From Methanosarcinales archaeon (lineage in GTDB: Archaea; Halobacteriota; Methanosarcinia; Methanosarcinales; Methanogasteraceae), in contig DAOVGO010000140.1 in assembly GCA_030672345.1 (NCBI GenBank), positions 1 to 11,880 on the forward strand: a stretch of DNA of 11,880 nucleotides. The letters are read 5' to 3'. The notes beneath the pieces are model-generated. The model did not search any database. It was not told the DNA's origin and saw nothing but the letters and a program-made list of their open reading frames with translations. Each line of letters starts with the position of its first letter. The first letter of the stretch is position 1. Shown here piece by piece: positions 5,479-11,880 of this stretch. The translations under genes and the position numbers were made by a program.

Positions 5479-7096
5479 AGTCGCGTGGTGCTTGACCTGG
5501 TTTCGGAGTCAGTTCCTTGCGCTCGGCTGCGAGTATGTCATCGACCTTGAGAATCATAACCACCGCATCGGTGGCGGATTTCATGGACTGGGTTTTCACG
5601 CGGAGGGGCTCGATGACTCCTCGCTCGTACATATCAGCGACCTCGCCGCTGTACACATCGATGCCGGACGATATGCTGCCGTCGACGTGTCTTGACTTGA
5701 GGGCGGTCAACATATCCTCCGGGTCGAACCCGGCATTGTCTGCAAGTGTGTACGGGATCGTCTCCAGCGCATCGGCAAACGCGCTCACCGCAAGCTGCTC
5801 CTTGCCGCCGATGGTTGCGGCATACTCCCTGAGACGCAGCGAAAGCTCGATCTCACATGCACCGCCGCCAGCCGTAATCACACCATCCTCGACAGCATCC
5901 GCCACGACCCGCAGCGCATCGTTCAGCGCACCTTCAACGGTGTCTACAACGTGTTCGGTGCCGCCGTGTGCGACGATGGAGACGGTCTGCGGGTTCTTGC
6001 AGCCCGTTATGTACATCAGTTCCTCGTCTTCGCTACCCTTTTCCTCAACAAGCCCGGCTGTGCCGAGATCGCGCTCTTCGACATCCACGATGTTCGAGAG
6101 GATGGTTGCGCCGGTTGCCCGTGAAATCGCCTCTAAATCGGCGTCCCTGACCCGCGCGACGCCGAGCATCCCGCGTTTGATAAGATAACCTTGTGAAGAC
6201 TCGGTTATGCTCTTGGTGGTGAATACGACATTTGCACCGATATTGTAGAGTCCATCGATGTCCGATTTAATAGCAGTCTCCTCTCCATCGTAAAAGCCCT
6301 TCAACTGGTCCGAAGAAGTTATTTTGACTTTTTCCTTGCTTTTTCCGCCAGGCATCACACCGAATTTTCGATATTCGATATTGGATGTCAGCAGCGCAAT
6401 ACGCGCATTCTCGACGTGTTTTGGCATGGCATCGTTCACACGGGATTTGTCGATCACCACGCCGGTTAGCAGTTCGGTGTCCTCGATGCGCTTGCCAACG
6501 CTCTTCTGGATCCTGATGTCATTGAAGACATCAACGGTTCCATCTTCGATCGCCTGCACCGCCTGCACACACAGGGGCGCCAGATCAGAGCCATCATGCA
6601 ACTTGCCGACCATCGCGGTCGATGCGATGCTCTGCAAGAGATCAGCGTTATCCCGCGTCACATCGGTCGCAAGTTCGCTTATTATCTCCTGTGATTTGAC
6701 CTCTGCCAGTTTGTATCCTGCGACGATGGTCGTTGGGTGGACACCCATGTCTATCAGTTTGCCTGCTTTCTTCAGCAGTTCTCCGGCAAACATCACAGCA
6801 GCGGTCGTGCCGTCACCGGCTTCCTTCTCCTGCGTGGTTGCCACGGCAACGATCGTCTTTGCGCTTGGATGCTGAACATCGATCTTGCGCAGAATGGTCT
6901 CCCCGTCATTGGTGATTGCGACATCTCCCGCAGCATCGATCAGCATCTTATCCCTACCGCTTGGACCAAACGTCGATTTTACCATATTTGCCACCGCCAA
7001 TGCAGCGGTGATGTTCATGTGTACCGCATCCCTCTTCTGTACACGCTGCTTACTTGGATCTATTATGACTATTGGTTGATTTATCTGTCCAGCCAT
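5465..7096 (-). CDS. ths: Thermosome subunit (group II chaperonin)
   Basis: A cytosolic ATP-driven double-ring folding chamber subunit of 543 aa, the normal length. ATP-site motifs are present: GPSGRDKML (44-52), NDGETIL (63-69), AGDGTTAAV (93-101) and the later GGGACEIELS. The usual archaeal segment is GPxGMDKML; Arg replaces Met here. The C-terminus ends TPKPGQAPRDYDRF and lacks the GGM-rich tail of many homologues. The ATG at 7096 is supported by GGAGGT on the minus strand (7108-7103), 6 bases upstream. CTTTTTATAG (7148-7139) lies about 26 bases before a plausible transcription start near 7118. The gene overlaps grpE by 14 bp, suggesting co-regulation of the chaperonin with the Hsp70 exchange factor. 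Only one thermosome subunit gene is in the window. Confidence 0.97.
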   Translation of the reverse strand: MAGQINQPIVIIDPSKQRVQKRDAVHMNITAALAVANMVKSTFGPSGRDKMLIDAAGDVAITNDGETILRKIDVQHPSAKTIVAVATTQEKEAGDGTTAAVMFAGELLKKAGKLIDMGVHPTTIVAGYKLAEVKSQEIISELATDVTRDNADLLQSIASTAMVGKLHDGSDLAPLCVQAVQAIEDGTVDVFNDIRIQKSVGKRIEDTELLTGVVIDKSRVNDAMPKHVENARIALLTSNIEYRKFGVMPGGKSKEKVKITSSDQLKGFYDGEETAIKSDIDGLYNIGANVVFTTKSITESSQGYLIKRGMLGVARVRDADLEAISRATGATILSNIVDVEERDLGTAGLVEEKGSEDEELMYITGCKNPQTVSIVAHGGTEHVVDTVEGALNDALRVVADAVEDGVITAGGGACEIELSLRLREYAATIGGKEQLAVSAFADALETIPYTLADNAGFDPEDMLTALKSRHVDGSISSGIDVYSGEVADMYERGVIEPLRVKTQSMKSATDAVVMILKVDDILAAERKELTPKPGQAPRDYDRF

Positions 7097-7102
7097 TCTG
7101 AA

Positions 7103-7148
7103 CCTCCATAATTGGTATGATTCAAACTGATAGTACTTCTATAAAAAG
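7103..7148 (-). promoter_or_regulatory. Thermosome-grpE promoter and ribosome binding site
   Basis: On the minus strand the order is CTTTTTATAG (TATA box, 7148-7139), then about 30 bases, then GGAGGT (7108-7103), then 6 bases to the ATG at 7096. Spacing fits an archaeal promoter with a leader of about 20 bases. Confidence 0.6.
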
Positions 7149-7296
7149 ATTGTGAGGGACAGGTGCCCGCCCGAGCCGTTCCATGAGGAGGGGTTCATGC
7201 GAGCGGGTACATGGAGGGAGGGGGGAAGTGGGGAATGAGGGAATGTGGTAAAAAAGTTATTTTCCCGCTCGCATATATGACAGTTGAACATGATAG

Positions 7297-7304
7297 TATA
7301 TAAA
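7297..7304 (+). promoter_or_regulatory. TATA box in repeat copy 1
   Basis: TATATAAA inside repeat copy 1 is a near-perfect archaeal TATA element facing right. A start would fall near 7327, just ahead of the hairpin at 7346-7383. No intact gene follows it before copy 2, so it may drive a small RNA or be left over from duplication. Confidence 0.5.
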
Positions 7305-7345
7305 CTTTGTGGTTAATGGTTATACAATCGTAGGGTGGTATGCCA

Positions 7346-7383
7346 GATCGCGGATAGCACATCTATCTATGTGACCTGCGATC
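7346..7383 (+). promoter_or_regulatory. Leader hairpin, copy 1
   Basis: GATCGC+GG pairs with CC+GCGATC, and the inner CACAT (7358-7362) pairs with ATGTG (7369-7373), leaving a 6-base loop and small internal loops. The equivalent at 7962-7999 has different bases but keeps the pairing through G-T wobbles. This suggests the fold, not just the sequence, is kept. Confidence 0.5.
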
Positions 7384-7436
7384 CCTGATCAGCCCCCGGA
7401 TCAACCTGACCACTCCGCTTCTCGCACAGACATCCG

Positions 7437-7495
7437 TGTTAGGGAATATCCAATAAATATCTTACCTCAGGACAAGCCTTATGGAACCCCTAACA
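7437..7495. repeat. Short inverted repeat TGTTAGGG / CCCTAACA
   Basis: TGTTAGGG (7437-7444) and CCCTAACA (7488-7495) are perfect 8-bp complements 43 bases apart. They lie just where copy 1 loses similarity to copy 2. They may bound a tiny inserted element, but no target duplication is evident. Confidence 0.3.
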
Positions 7496-7556
7496 AATAA
7501 TAAACCCTGTGCACCATCTCAAAAATCAGTGATTTCGATAATCTGTGCTTCAATCG

Positions 7557-7686
7557 AACCACAGAGGACACAGAGAGACACAGAGGTTTTTGATTGATAC
7601 TCGCGTGCAATTTCGCCTTTGAGACGCACCGCGCCGCCCAAATGATTTATTCGGATTTTTCTGTGACCTCTGTGTCCTCGGCGGTT
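7557..7686. repeat. MITE-like repeat of the AGGACACAGAG family
   Basis: The left end starts AACCACAGAGGACACAGAG (7557-7575). The right end is the near reverse complement, CTCTGTGTCCTCGGCGGTT (7668-7686). Such ACCACAGAGGACACAGAG palindromic elements recur in many bacterial and archaeal genomes and give spurious translations with RGHRGHR or LCVLCG. Here the element lies in the copy 1 duplication, between the leader and the gene-start remnant, and accounts for most of the extra length of that copy. No protein is encoded. Confidence 0.65.
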
Positions 7687-7702
7687 TTGTTTCTTGCAGA
7701 TA

Positions 7703-7764
7703 AAACCGGAACGGAGGAGATGGTGATTGACAACGGTCGATATGCGTGACATGAACCCGCACGT
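7703..7764 (+). pseudogene. Decayed copy of the RBS and first codons of the cyclase-family gene
   Basis: This stretch resembles 8121-8184, the RBS and start of the downstream cyclase gene. Shared blocks are ACGGAGGAGATG, GACAA, TCGATATG and ACCCGCAC, with several small indels. After ACCCGCAC the similarity stops, so only about 15 codons remain and the frame is broken. Together with the 204-bp repeat it suggests that the whole promoter-leader-start region was duplicated and this copy lost its gene. Confidence 0.5.
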
Positions 7765-7812
7765 TTCGAAGAATCGTAGAATCAAGAATCGCAAACATGA
7801 ATGGGGAGGTTT

Positions 7813-8016
7813 ATGCGAGCGGGTACATGGAGGGAGGGGGGAAGTGGGGAATGAGGGAATGTGGTAAAAAAGTTATTTTCCCGCTCGCATGTATGACAGT
7901 TGAACATAATAGTATATAAGCTTTGTGGTTAATGGCTACATAATCGCAGGGTGGTATGTCAAATCGCGGATAGCACGTATATTTATGTGACCTGTGATCC
8001 CTGATCAGCCCCCGGA
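7813..8016 (+). repeat. 204-bp direct repeat, copy 2, ahead of the cyclase-family gene
   Basis: This is the gap-free counterpart of 7197-7400 at a constant offset of 616 bases. Arms ATGCGAGCGGG (7813-7823) and CCCGCTCGCAT (7880-7890) enclose the G-runs (7832-7857). TATATAAG (7913-7920) and the leader hairpin (7962-7999) follow. This copy keeps an intact downstream gene at 8147, so it is probably the functional promoter-leader. Confidence 0.85.
7913..7999 (+). promoter_or_regulatory. Probable promoter and structured leader of the cyclase operon
   Basis: TATATAAG (7913-7920) would start transcription near 7943. The leader to the ATG at 8147 is then about 200 bases. It begins with the hairpin ATCGC+GG...CACGTA / TATGTG...CC+GTGAT (7963-7998). 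A long structured leader hints at RNA-level control, but I recognise no known riboswitch. The 8017-8130 stretch before the RBS shows nothing else clear. Confidence 0.45.
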
Positions 8017-8146
8017 CCTGAATCAACCGGATTGCCCTGCCCCCCGCACAGACACACGTGCTACCGTGTCACCGATTCATTCATAATGCCAGCTACACTG
8101 GTTAATGATGGAAAAGACGAAACCGAAACGGAGGAGATGATGGACA

Positions 8147-8773
8147 ATGATCGATATGGTCAATATGATTGACATAACCCGCACCATCGGGCAGGATACG
8201 GTCGTTTTTCCCGGCGATGCCGCGCCTTTTGTCTCGCAGACACGCTGCGGCGGTTATACACTATCAGAACTGGCGCTGGGCAGCCATTCAGGCACGCACA
8301 TCGATGCGCCGTTGCATTTCTTCGACGGGCGCAAGTCGCTTGACAAAATCCCCATCGAGCGGTTCTTTCTTGATGCGGACGTGGTCGCCATCGAGTCGCA
8401 TGTGGCTGTGACTGTGGCAGAACTAAAAGGGCGCTGGATCGATCCGGGGCAGGCGATCCTCTTCAAGACGAGGAACAGCGATCTACCGCGCAACCGATTC
8501 CACGAGGACTTTGTTTACATTAAGCCCGACGCAGCAGAGTGGTTGGTGGATACGGGGGTGTCTTTGGTTGGCATTGATTATTTATCTCCCGATCGCTACG
8601 ATGATATGGATTTTCCGGTTCACCGGACGCTGCTTGGTGCAGGTGTGCTGATCCTTGAGGATATAGATCTGCGCGCCGTTGCGCCGGGGCGGTACCGGCT
8701 TGTATGCCTCCCAATCAAGACCCATCAGGCTGATGGCGCGCCGTGCAGGGCGGTCCTCTGGAGGCGGGCGTGA
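8147..8773 (+). CDS. Cyclase / kynurenine formamidase-like metal-dependent hydrolase
   Basis: The family hydrolyses amide or ester bonds of small molecules, for example N-formylkynurenine to kynurenine, at a divalent-metal site. The 208-aa product has the signature HSGTHIDAPLHF (47-58) with ligands His47, His51 and Asp53, then FPVHRTLL (His159), ILEDIDL (Glu171) and the usual end CLPIKTHQADGAPCRAVL. All ligands are intact. The ATG at 8147 follows GGAGGAG (8130-8136). ATGs at residues 4 and 7 are also possible. An out-of-frame ATGATG (8137-8142), closer to the SD, would encode a peptide of about 11 codons. The stop overlaps the next gene by 4 bp (GTGA), indicating an operon. No tryptophan-catabolic neighbours are seen, so the true substrate is unknown. 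Confidence 0.88.
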   Translation: MIDMVNMIDITRTIGQDTVVFPGDAAPFVSQTRCGGYTLSELALGSHSGTHIDAPLHFFDGRKSLDKIPIERFFLDADVVAIESHVAVTVAELKGRWIDPGQAILFKTRNSDLPRNRFHEDFVYIKPDAAEWLVDTGVSLVGIDYLSPDRYDDMDFPVHRTLLGAGVLILEDIDLRAVAPGRYRLVCLPIKTHQADGAPCRAVLWRRA

Positions 8774-9837
8774 CGATCATCTGCCCGAGATGCGGCAGCA
8801 GTGGCTGCGTCATCCCGGCTGACATGGTACTTGAATCGGCGTATACGATGTATGCCGCATGTCAGTCATGCATGGCAGACCCAGGGATAGGGAAGCAGAC
8901 GCCGTTTGACCGGCTCTTTGACGGTGTCGATGCGATCGGTGGCATCGATGATATCGATGACGCAACCATGCGGTGCCAGAGTTGCGGGAAGCGGCATCTC
9001 GATCTCGTTGTTGCGCATGTGCTCGGCATACTCATAAGAGAGGGGCTGTGCGACATGCAGGCGACCCTCTCTGATGTCGGCACCCCGATGATCACCATCG
9101 GCTACCAGATACCGTTTCCGCCGAGGCTTGGCAGGGACACGCTGATCCTGATCATGAACACCATCGACAAAAAGACGGCGGAGATGATAATAAGCGAAGT
9201 TTCTGAAGTTAAAGGCGTAATCCAGCGAAAAGGAAGCCTGGAACATCCAATCGGGATTTTGGACACCGGCAGCAGCCCACACACTTATGATCTGCTTGCT
9301 GGCTGTGATCTTCGCGGTGATATCGTGTTATCGGCGTTTGGGGAGCTGTGCATCTATAAGACCCAGTCTGACACGCACATCGAGTTTTCCCGCGGCAAAT
9401 CCGACAAAGTGCAGGTGCTCGAATCGCTCTATTACCAGCGGAGGCTTTTGGGCAGCGTTGTGGACGCGTGTTGTGGCGCTGGCACGCTCGGGCTGGTTTC
9501 GGTGCTTGCCGGCGCACGCGAGGTGATACTGAACGATGCGTTCCTGCCGGCGGTTAAAAACACAATTCTGAACATCAGGGCGAACGCCTCGGTTCTCGGA
9601 CTCGAACTGGAGGTGCATGTTGACCTATCCGAACTTCCTGTCGTTGCCGGTGCGCCGGTGCTGGTTGCAACAGCGCACGGATCATGCGATGTTTCGGTGT
9701 ACCACGGCGATCTCGTGCGCCTTGCTGCGGTGGTCGATCGCTGCGATCTCTGTCTGATCGACGCGTTCATCGGCGTGCCGACCGCAGGATTCGCGGAGGC
9801 GTGGAAAGACACCGCAAGGATGGTTGTTACGATATGA
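8770..9837 (+). CDS. Zinc-ribbon class I methyltransferase-like protein (archaeal, function unknown)
   Basis: A 355-aa protein with an N-terminal zinc-ribbon-like region, CxxC pairs at 5/8, 31/34 and 69/72, and a C-terminal Rossmann methyltransferase fold. Motif I is VVDACCGAGTLGL (230-242), and the acidic loop is LNDAFLPAVKNTILNIRAN (254-272), similar in style to Trm5/Trm-G10-type tRNA methylases. The motif IV region reads LIDAFIGVPT rather than NPPY or DPPY, so amino-methylation of a base is not supported. It may act on RNA, on a cofactor or on protein. The GTG at 8770 is chosen because GGAGG (8760-8764) lies 5 bases upstream, the N-terminus then starts at the first zinc knuckle, and GTGA overlaps the cyclase stop. 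An upstream in-frame ATG at 8743 lacks these supports. Confidence 0.75.
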   Translation: MTIICPRCGSSGCVIPADMVLESAYTMYAACQSCMADPGIGKQTPFDRLFDGVDAIGGIDDIDDATMRCQSCGKRHLDLVVAHVLGILIREGLCDMQATLSDVGTPMITIGYQIPFPPRLGRDTLILIMNTIDKKTAEMIISEVSEVKGVIQRKGSLEHPIGILDTGSSPHTYDLLAGCDLRGDIVLSAFGELCIYKTQSDTHIEFSRGKSDKVQVLESLYYQRRLLGSVVDACCGAGTLGLVSVLAGAREVILNDAFLPAVKNTILNIRANASVLGLELEVHVDLSELPVVAGAPVLVATAHGSCDVSVYHGDLVRLAAVVDRCDLCLIDAFIGVPTAGFAEAWKDTARMVVTI

Positions 9838-9926
9838 GAGACCCGCATTCGTGATTTTATTACGAAACATACGGATAAACAAATACCCCCCAATCCGATA
9901 ACCTTACATCTCCCGGGAGAGTATGA
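9838..9926 (+). promoter_or_regulatory. Spacer with possible promoter of the SagB-like/radical SAM pair
   Basis: This 89-bp gap holds the A/T-rich TGATTTTATTACG (9852-9864) inside a small TTCGT/ACGAA stem (9848-9852, 9862-9866). It could serve as a TATA element for the next two genes. GGGAGAG (9915-9921) provides the RBS. Confidence 0.35.
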
Positions 9927-10652
9927 GTGATCCAACAAATGATCAGCAGAGCCATGCATATCGCGCTGATCCTGATCCCGGTGCCGGTCATACTGCTGAC
10001 AGGGGCTTGCATTGATGAGGGACCGGGCATGGAACAGAACATGGAATTGAAATCGGAGGAGATGATCATGCTGCCGGAACCAAAAACCACAGGCGAAAGA
10101 TCAGTCGAAGAGACGCTGCTCAGCCGCAGATCGGTCAGAACGTACACAAGAGAACCGATTACGCCGGATCACCTGTCCCAGTTGCTCTGGGCAGCGCAGG
10201 GCGTGACCTCGAAGGATGGATTCAGAACAGCGCCGTCAGCAGGGGCGTTGTACCCGCTCGAGGTGTATGTGGTCGCAGGGAATGTCGATGGAGTTCCTGA
10301 CGGTGTTTACCATTACCGGACCGGGGAACATGCGCTGCAGAAGGTCTGCGATGGCGATCTCAGAAGGAATCTTTCGGCGTGCGCGCTGCACCAGAGCCAG
10401 ATAACGGACGCTGCTGTCGATATCATATTTACTGCGGTGTTTGAGCGAACCACTGTCAAGTACGGGGATCGAGGTGTGAGGTACGTGTATATCGAGGCAG
10501 GACATGCGGCGCAGAATGTGTATCTGCAAGCAGAAGTACTTGATCTTGGCGTGTGTGCAATCGGTGCGTTCTATGAGGATGATGTGGCAGGACTGCTCGT
10601 TCTACCAGAAAACGAGGTGCCGATATACATATTATCGATCGGGAAGGTGTGA
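9927..10652 (+). CDS. SagB-type nitroreductase-family dehydrogenase, probably membrane-anchored lipoprotein
   Basis: An FMN-dependent oxidoreductase of the SagB/ThcOx branch of the nitroreductase fold. The best-known members oxidise azolines in ribosomal peptides, but most archaeal members have no known substrate. The 241-aa product shows RRSVR (67-71, FMN phosphate contact), the branch signature APSAGALYPLEVYV (102-115), VYIEAGHAAQNVYLQA (187-202) and LGVCAIGAF near the end. The N-terminus carries a hydrophobic segment (about 9-26) ending LTGAC, a lipobox-like site with Cys28, followed by an acidic linker. This suggests export and anchoring outside the membrane. The GTG at 9927 keeps that segment. 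Alternative in-frame starts at ATG 10029, 10038, 10062 or 10068 would give a cytosolic enzyme, and the last two follow a GGAGGAG. The radical SAM gene begins 12 bp downstream. Confidence 0.85.
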   Translation: MIQQMISRAMHIALILIPVPVILLTGACIDEGPGMEQNMELKSEEMIMLPEPKTTGERSVEETLLSRRSVRTYTREPITPDHLSQLLWAAQGVTSKDGFRTAPSAGALYPLEVYVVAGNVDGVPDGVYHYRTGEHALQKVCDGDLRRNLSACALHQSQITDAAVDIIFTAVFERTTVKYGDRGVRYVYIEAGHAAQNVYLQAEVLDLGVCAIGAFYEDDVAGLLVLPENEVPIYILSIGKV

Positions 10653-10664
10653 GATCAACGAACC

Positions 10665-11789
10665 ATGCATCCACCCAGGTACCCACTGTATAAACGTCCG
10701 TGGTTCAGCGTATGGCTGGACGCAAGCGGCGGCATTGCCATGAAAGGGCTGCTCGCCCCGGTGATGAAGCCATTTACGTCAGACCTCATCGGTCTCTTTG
10801 AAAACTCGGTTCCAATCGGAGAAGATGGGGAACAGCTCATATTTTCGACATGGATGCCTCCGATACCGGGAAAGGCGTTTGATCGGCTTGCCAGAAGCCA
10901 GTTGAATGCCAAATTCGGCAAAAATGTCCCGGATCAGGTCACGATATCGATTACCGAGGAATGCCCGAACCGGTGCATCCACTGTGCGCTCCCTGATACT
11001 GATAACAAAGCGTCACTGTCGCCGGACGAGGTTATAGGTGTGATCGATCAGGCGACCCGCATGGGCACCACGATGATCATATTCGATGGTGGCGAGCCGA
11101 TGGTGTACCCGGACCTCGAGGAGGTGGTCAGGCACGTGGATCCTGATAAGGCGATTGCAACCGTCTTTACATCAGGAACCGGGCTCACGCCTGAGAAAGC
11201 CACCTCTCTCAAGGATGCAGGGATGTTTGCAGTCAATGTAAGCCTTGACAGCCCGCATCCCGGTGAGCACGACCGGATGAGGGGTAGGAGCGGAGTGTTT
11301 GAGGACGCGCTTGCTGCGATCAGAAACTCGCTTGCAGCAGGTATTCTTGTCAATATCTATGTTGTGCTGTCTCCGATGAACATCGGCGATCTGAAGGAAT
11401 TTTACACGCTCGCAGTGGAAACGGGCGTGCATGAACTGTCTTTTTACGAGATCGTGCCGACAGGCAGGTGGATCAATCACGAAAACGACGTTCTGAGTAG
11501 AGATGACCACAAAACCCTTGATTCGTTCGTCGGGTGGGCGAGGCGGGATGGAAGAGTGCGGGTGTTCTCGATACCGCATGTAATGGAATCGACAGGCTGT
11601 TTCGCAGGAAGAAGATGGCTTCATATAACGCCGCAGGGAGATGTGCTGCCCTGCGCATGTATCCCGATCTCTTATGGGAATATCAAGGAAGAGAGTCTCA
11701 AAGCGATCTGGAAACGGATCAGGAGAGATCCGGTGTACAATGCGAGATCGTGTCTGATGCGCGATCCAGAATTCAGAGAGAGGTTGTGA
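10665..11789 (+). CDS. Radical SAM protein with SPASM-like C-terminal domain
   Basis: A 374-aa radical SAM enzyme. The 4Fe-4S motif is CPNRCIHC (Cys100, Cys104, Cys107), followed by the SAM-binding FDGGEP (144-149) and by FAVNVSLDSP on the later strand. The C-terminal part has Cys312, Cys330, Cys332 and Cys363 around HITPQGDVLPCACIP and GNIKEESLKAIW. This is the SPASM/twitch pattern of enzymes that hold auxiliary clusters and modify peptides or haem-type cofactors. A 90-residue N-terminal extension (KRPWFSVWLDASGGIAMKG...) precedes the core and is not a domain I can name. The start is 12 bp after the SagB-like stop with no strong RBS, so coupling with the previous gene is likely. I see no precursor-peptide ORF next to it. 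Substrate unknown. Confidence 0.87.
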   Translation: MHPPRYPLYKRPWFSVWLDASGGIAMKGLLAPVMKPFTSDLIGLFENSVPIGEDGEQLIFSTWMPPIPGKAFDRLARSQLNAKFGKNVPDQVTISITEECPNRCIHCALPDTDNKASLSPDEVIGVIDQATRMGTTMIIFDGGEPMVYPDLEEVVRHVDPDKAIATVFTSGTGLTPEKATSLKDAGMFAVNVSLDSPHPGEHDRMRGRSGVFEDALAAIRNSLAAGILVNIYVVLSPMNIGDLKEFYTLAVETGVHELSFYEIVPTGRWINHENDVLSRDDHKTLDSFVGWARRDGRVRVFSIPHVMESTGCFAGRRWLHITPQGDVLPCACIPISYGNIKEESLKAIWKRIRRDPVYNARSCLMRDPEFRERL

Positions 11790-11816
11790 CAGCCAGTTTC
11801 ATGGGATTCTACCCGC

Positions 11817-11838
11817 GGGGAGTCCACGACCCCGGTTT
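11817..11838 (+). terminator. Possible terminator after the radical SAM gene
   Basis: GGGG-A-GTC (11817-11824) can pair with GACCCC (11828-11833) with one bulge and a 3-base loop, followed by GGTTTT. It is a weak hairpin with a short T-run, 27 bases after the stop. The remaining bases to the window end show no gene. Confidence 0.25.
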
Positions 11839-11880
11839 TGAATGCTATTTGTACCTCCGCGGTTGGGGGTTGTCAGCTTA

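Larger units (their letters stand above)
7197..7400 (+). repeat. 204-bp direct repeat, copy 1 (hairpin arms, G-runs, TATA box, leader hairpin)
   Basis: This block aligns without gaps to 7813-8016, with about 13 differences by eye, mostly transitions. The first 74 bases are identical. In order it contains ATGCGAGCGGG (7197-7207); four G-runs of 3 or more separated by short loops (7216-7241), a G-quadruplex pattern; the complementary arm CCCGCTCGCAT (7264-7274); TATATAAA (7297-7304); and a hairpin at 7346-7383. No ORF is supported in it. It looks like a duplicated promoter-leader module. Confidence 0.85.

Noticed and set aside
5517..6875. Long plus-strand ORFs antisense to the thermosome gene
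   Set aside because: They are shadow frames of a strongly conserved gene and contain no recognisable domains.
7519..7798. Two overlapping minus-strand ORFs with RGHRGHR and LCVLCG-like segments
   Set aside because: They are translations of the AGGACACAGAG-type palindromic repeat. There is no SD, no family match, and the frames cross the repeat.
7811..8026. 71-aa minus-strand ORF across repeat copy 2
   Set aside because: The equivalent frame is not kept in copy 1, and the region is explained as promoter and leader.
1..11880. CRISPR array, toxin-antitoxin pair or transposase
   Set aside because: No regularly spaced short repeats, no small gene pair with RBS signals, and no transposase or integrase motifs were found on either strand.

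Overview
The window is archaeal. It carries an archaeosine-type tRNA-guanine transglycosylase, a group II chaperonin (thermosome) subunit, a partial archaeal-type thiolase start, and TATA-box promoters with Shine-Dalgarno (SD)-led genes. GrpE together with a thermosome, and the general gene content, point to a euryarchaeon of methanogen or methane-oxidiser affinity (Methanomicrobia or a neighbouring class). That placement is inferred, not proven. The core genes are moderately GC-rich.

Layout. Left edge: the first codons of a leftward thiolase (52 to 1), divergent from tgtA (179-1648). The 3' end of tgtA is interrupted by an A/T-rich, 890-bp segment (1613-2502). It carries one methyltransferase gene followed by an imperfect inverted repeat shaped like an integron attC site. 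The segment is bounded by a direct repeat ACGTTGT. Removing it in silico restores a tgtA frame that ends in -TLSERGWW at 2526. I read this as a single integron-type gene cassette inserted in an archaeal housekeeping gene, with no integrase in the window.

Next comes a leftward pair: an ADP-ribosylglycohydrolase-family protein (4464 to 3556) and endonuclease V (3365 to 2691), with 190 bp between them. Between this pair and the next leftward operon lies a roughly 450-bp non-coding stretch (4465-4914) full of inverted repeats, a candidate structured RNA locus. The leftward operon thermosome-grpE (7096 to 4915) has a 14-bp gene overlap.

From 7097 to 8146 there is no convincing gene. The stretch holds the thermosome promoter and two 204-bp direct repeats (7197-7400 and 7813-8016, about 94% identical). 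Each repeat carries an 11-bp inverted repeat enclosing a G-quadruplex-type G-run, a TATA box and a leader hairpin. There is also a MITE-like AGGACACAGAG-family repeat and a decayed copy of the start of the downstream gene.

The right part is all rightward. A cyclase/kynurenine-formamidase-family hydrolase (8147-8773) overlaps a zinc-ribbon SAM methyltransferase-like protein (8770-9837). After them come a lipoprotein-like SagB-type nitroreductase (9927-10652) and, 12 bp later, a radical SAM/SPASM-like protein (10665-11789). The last two look like one functional unit.
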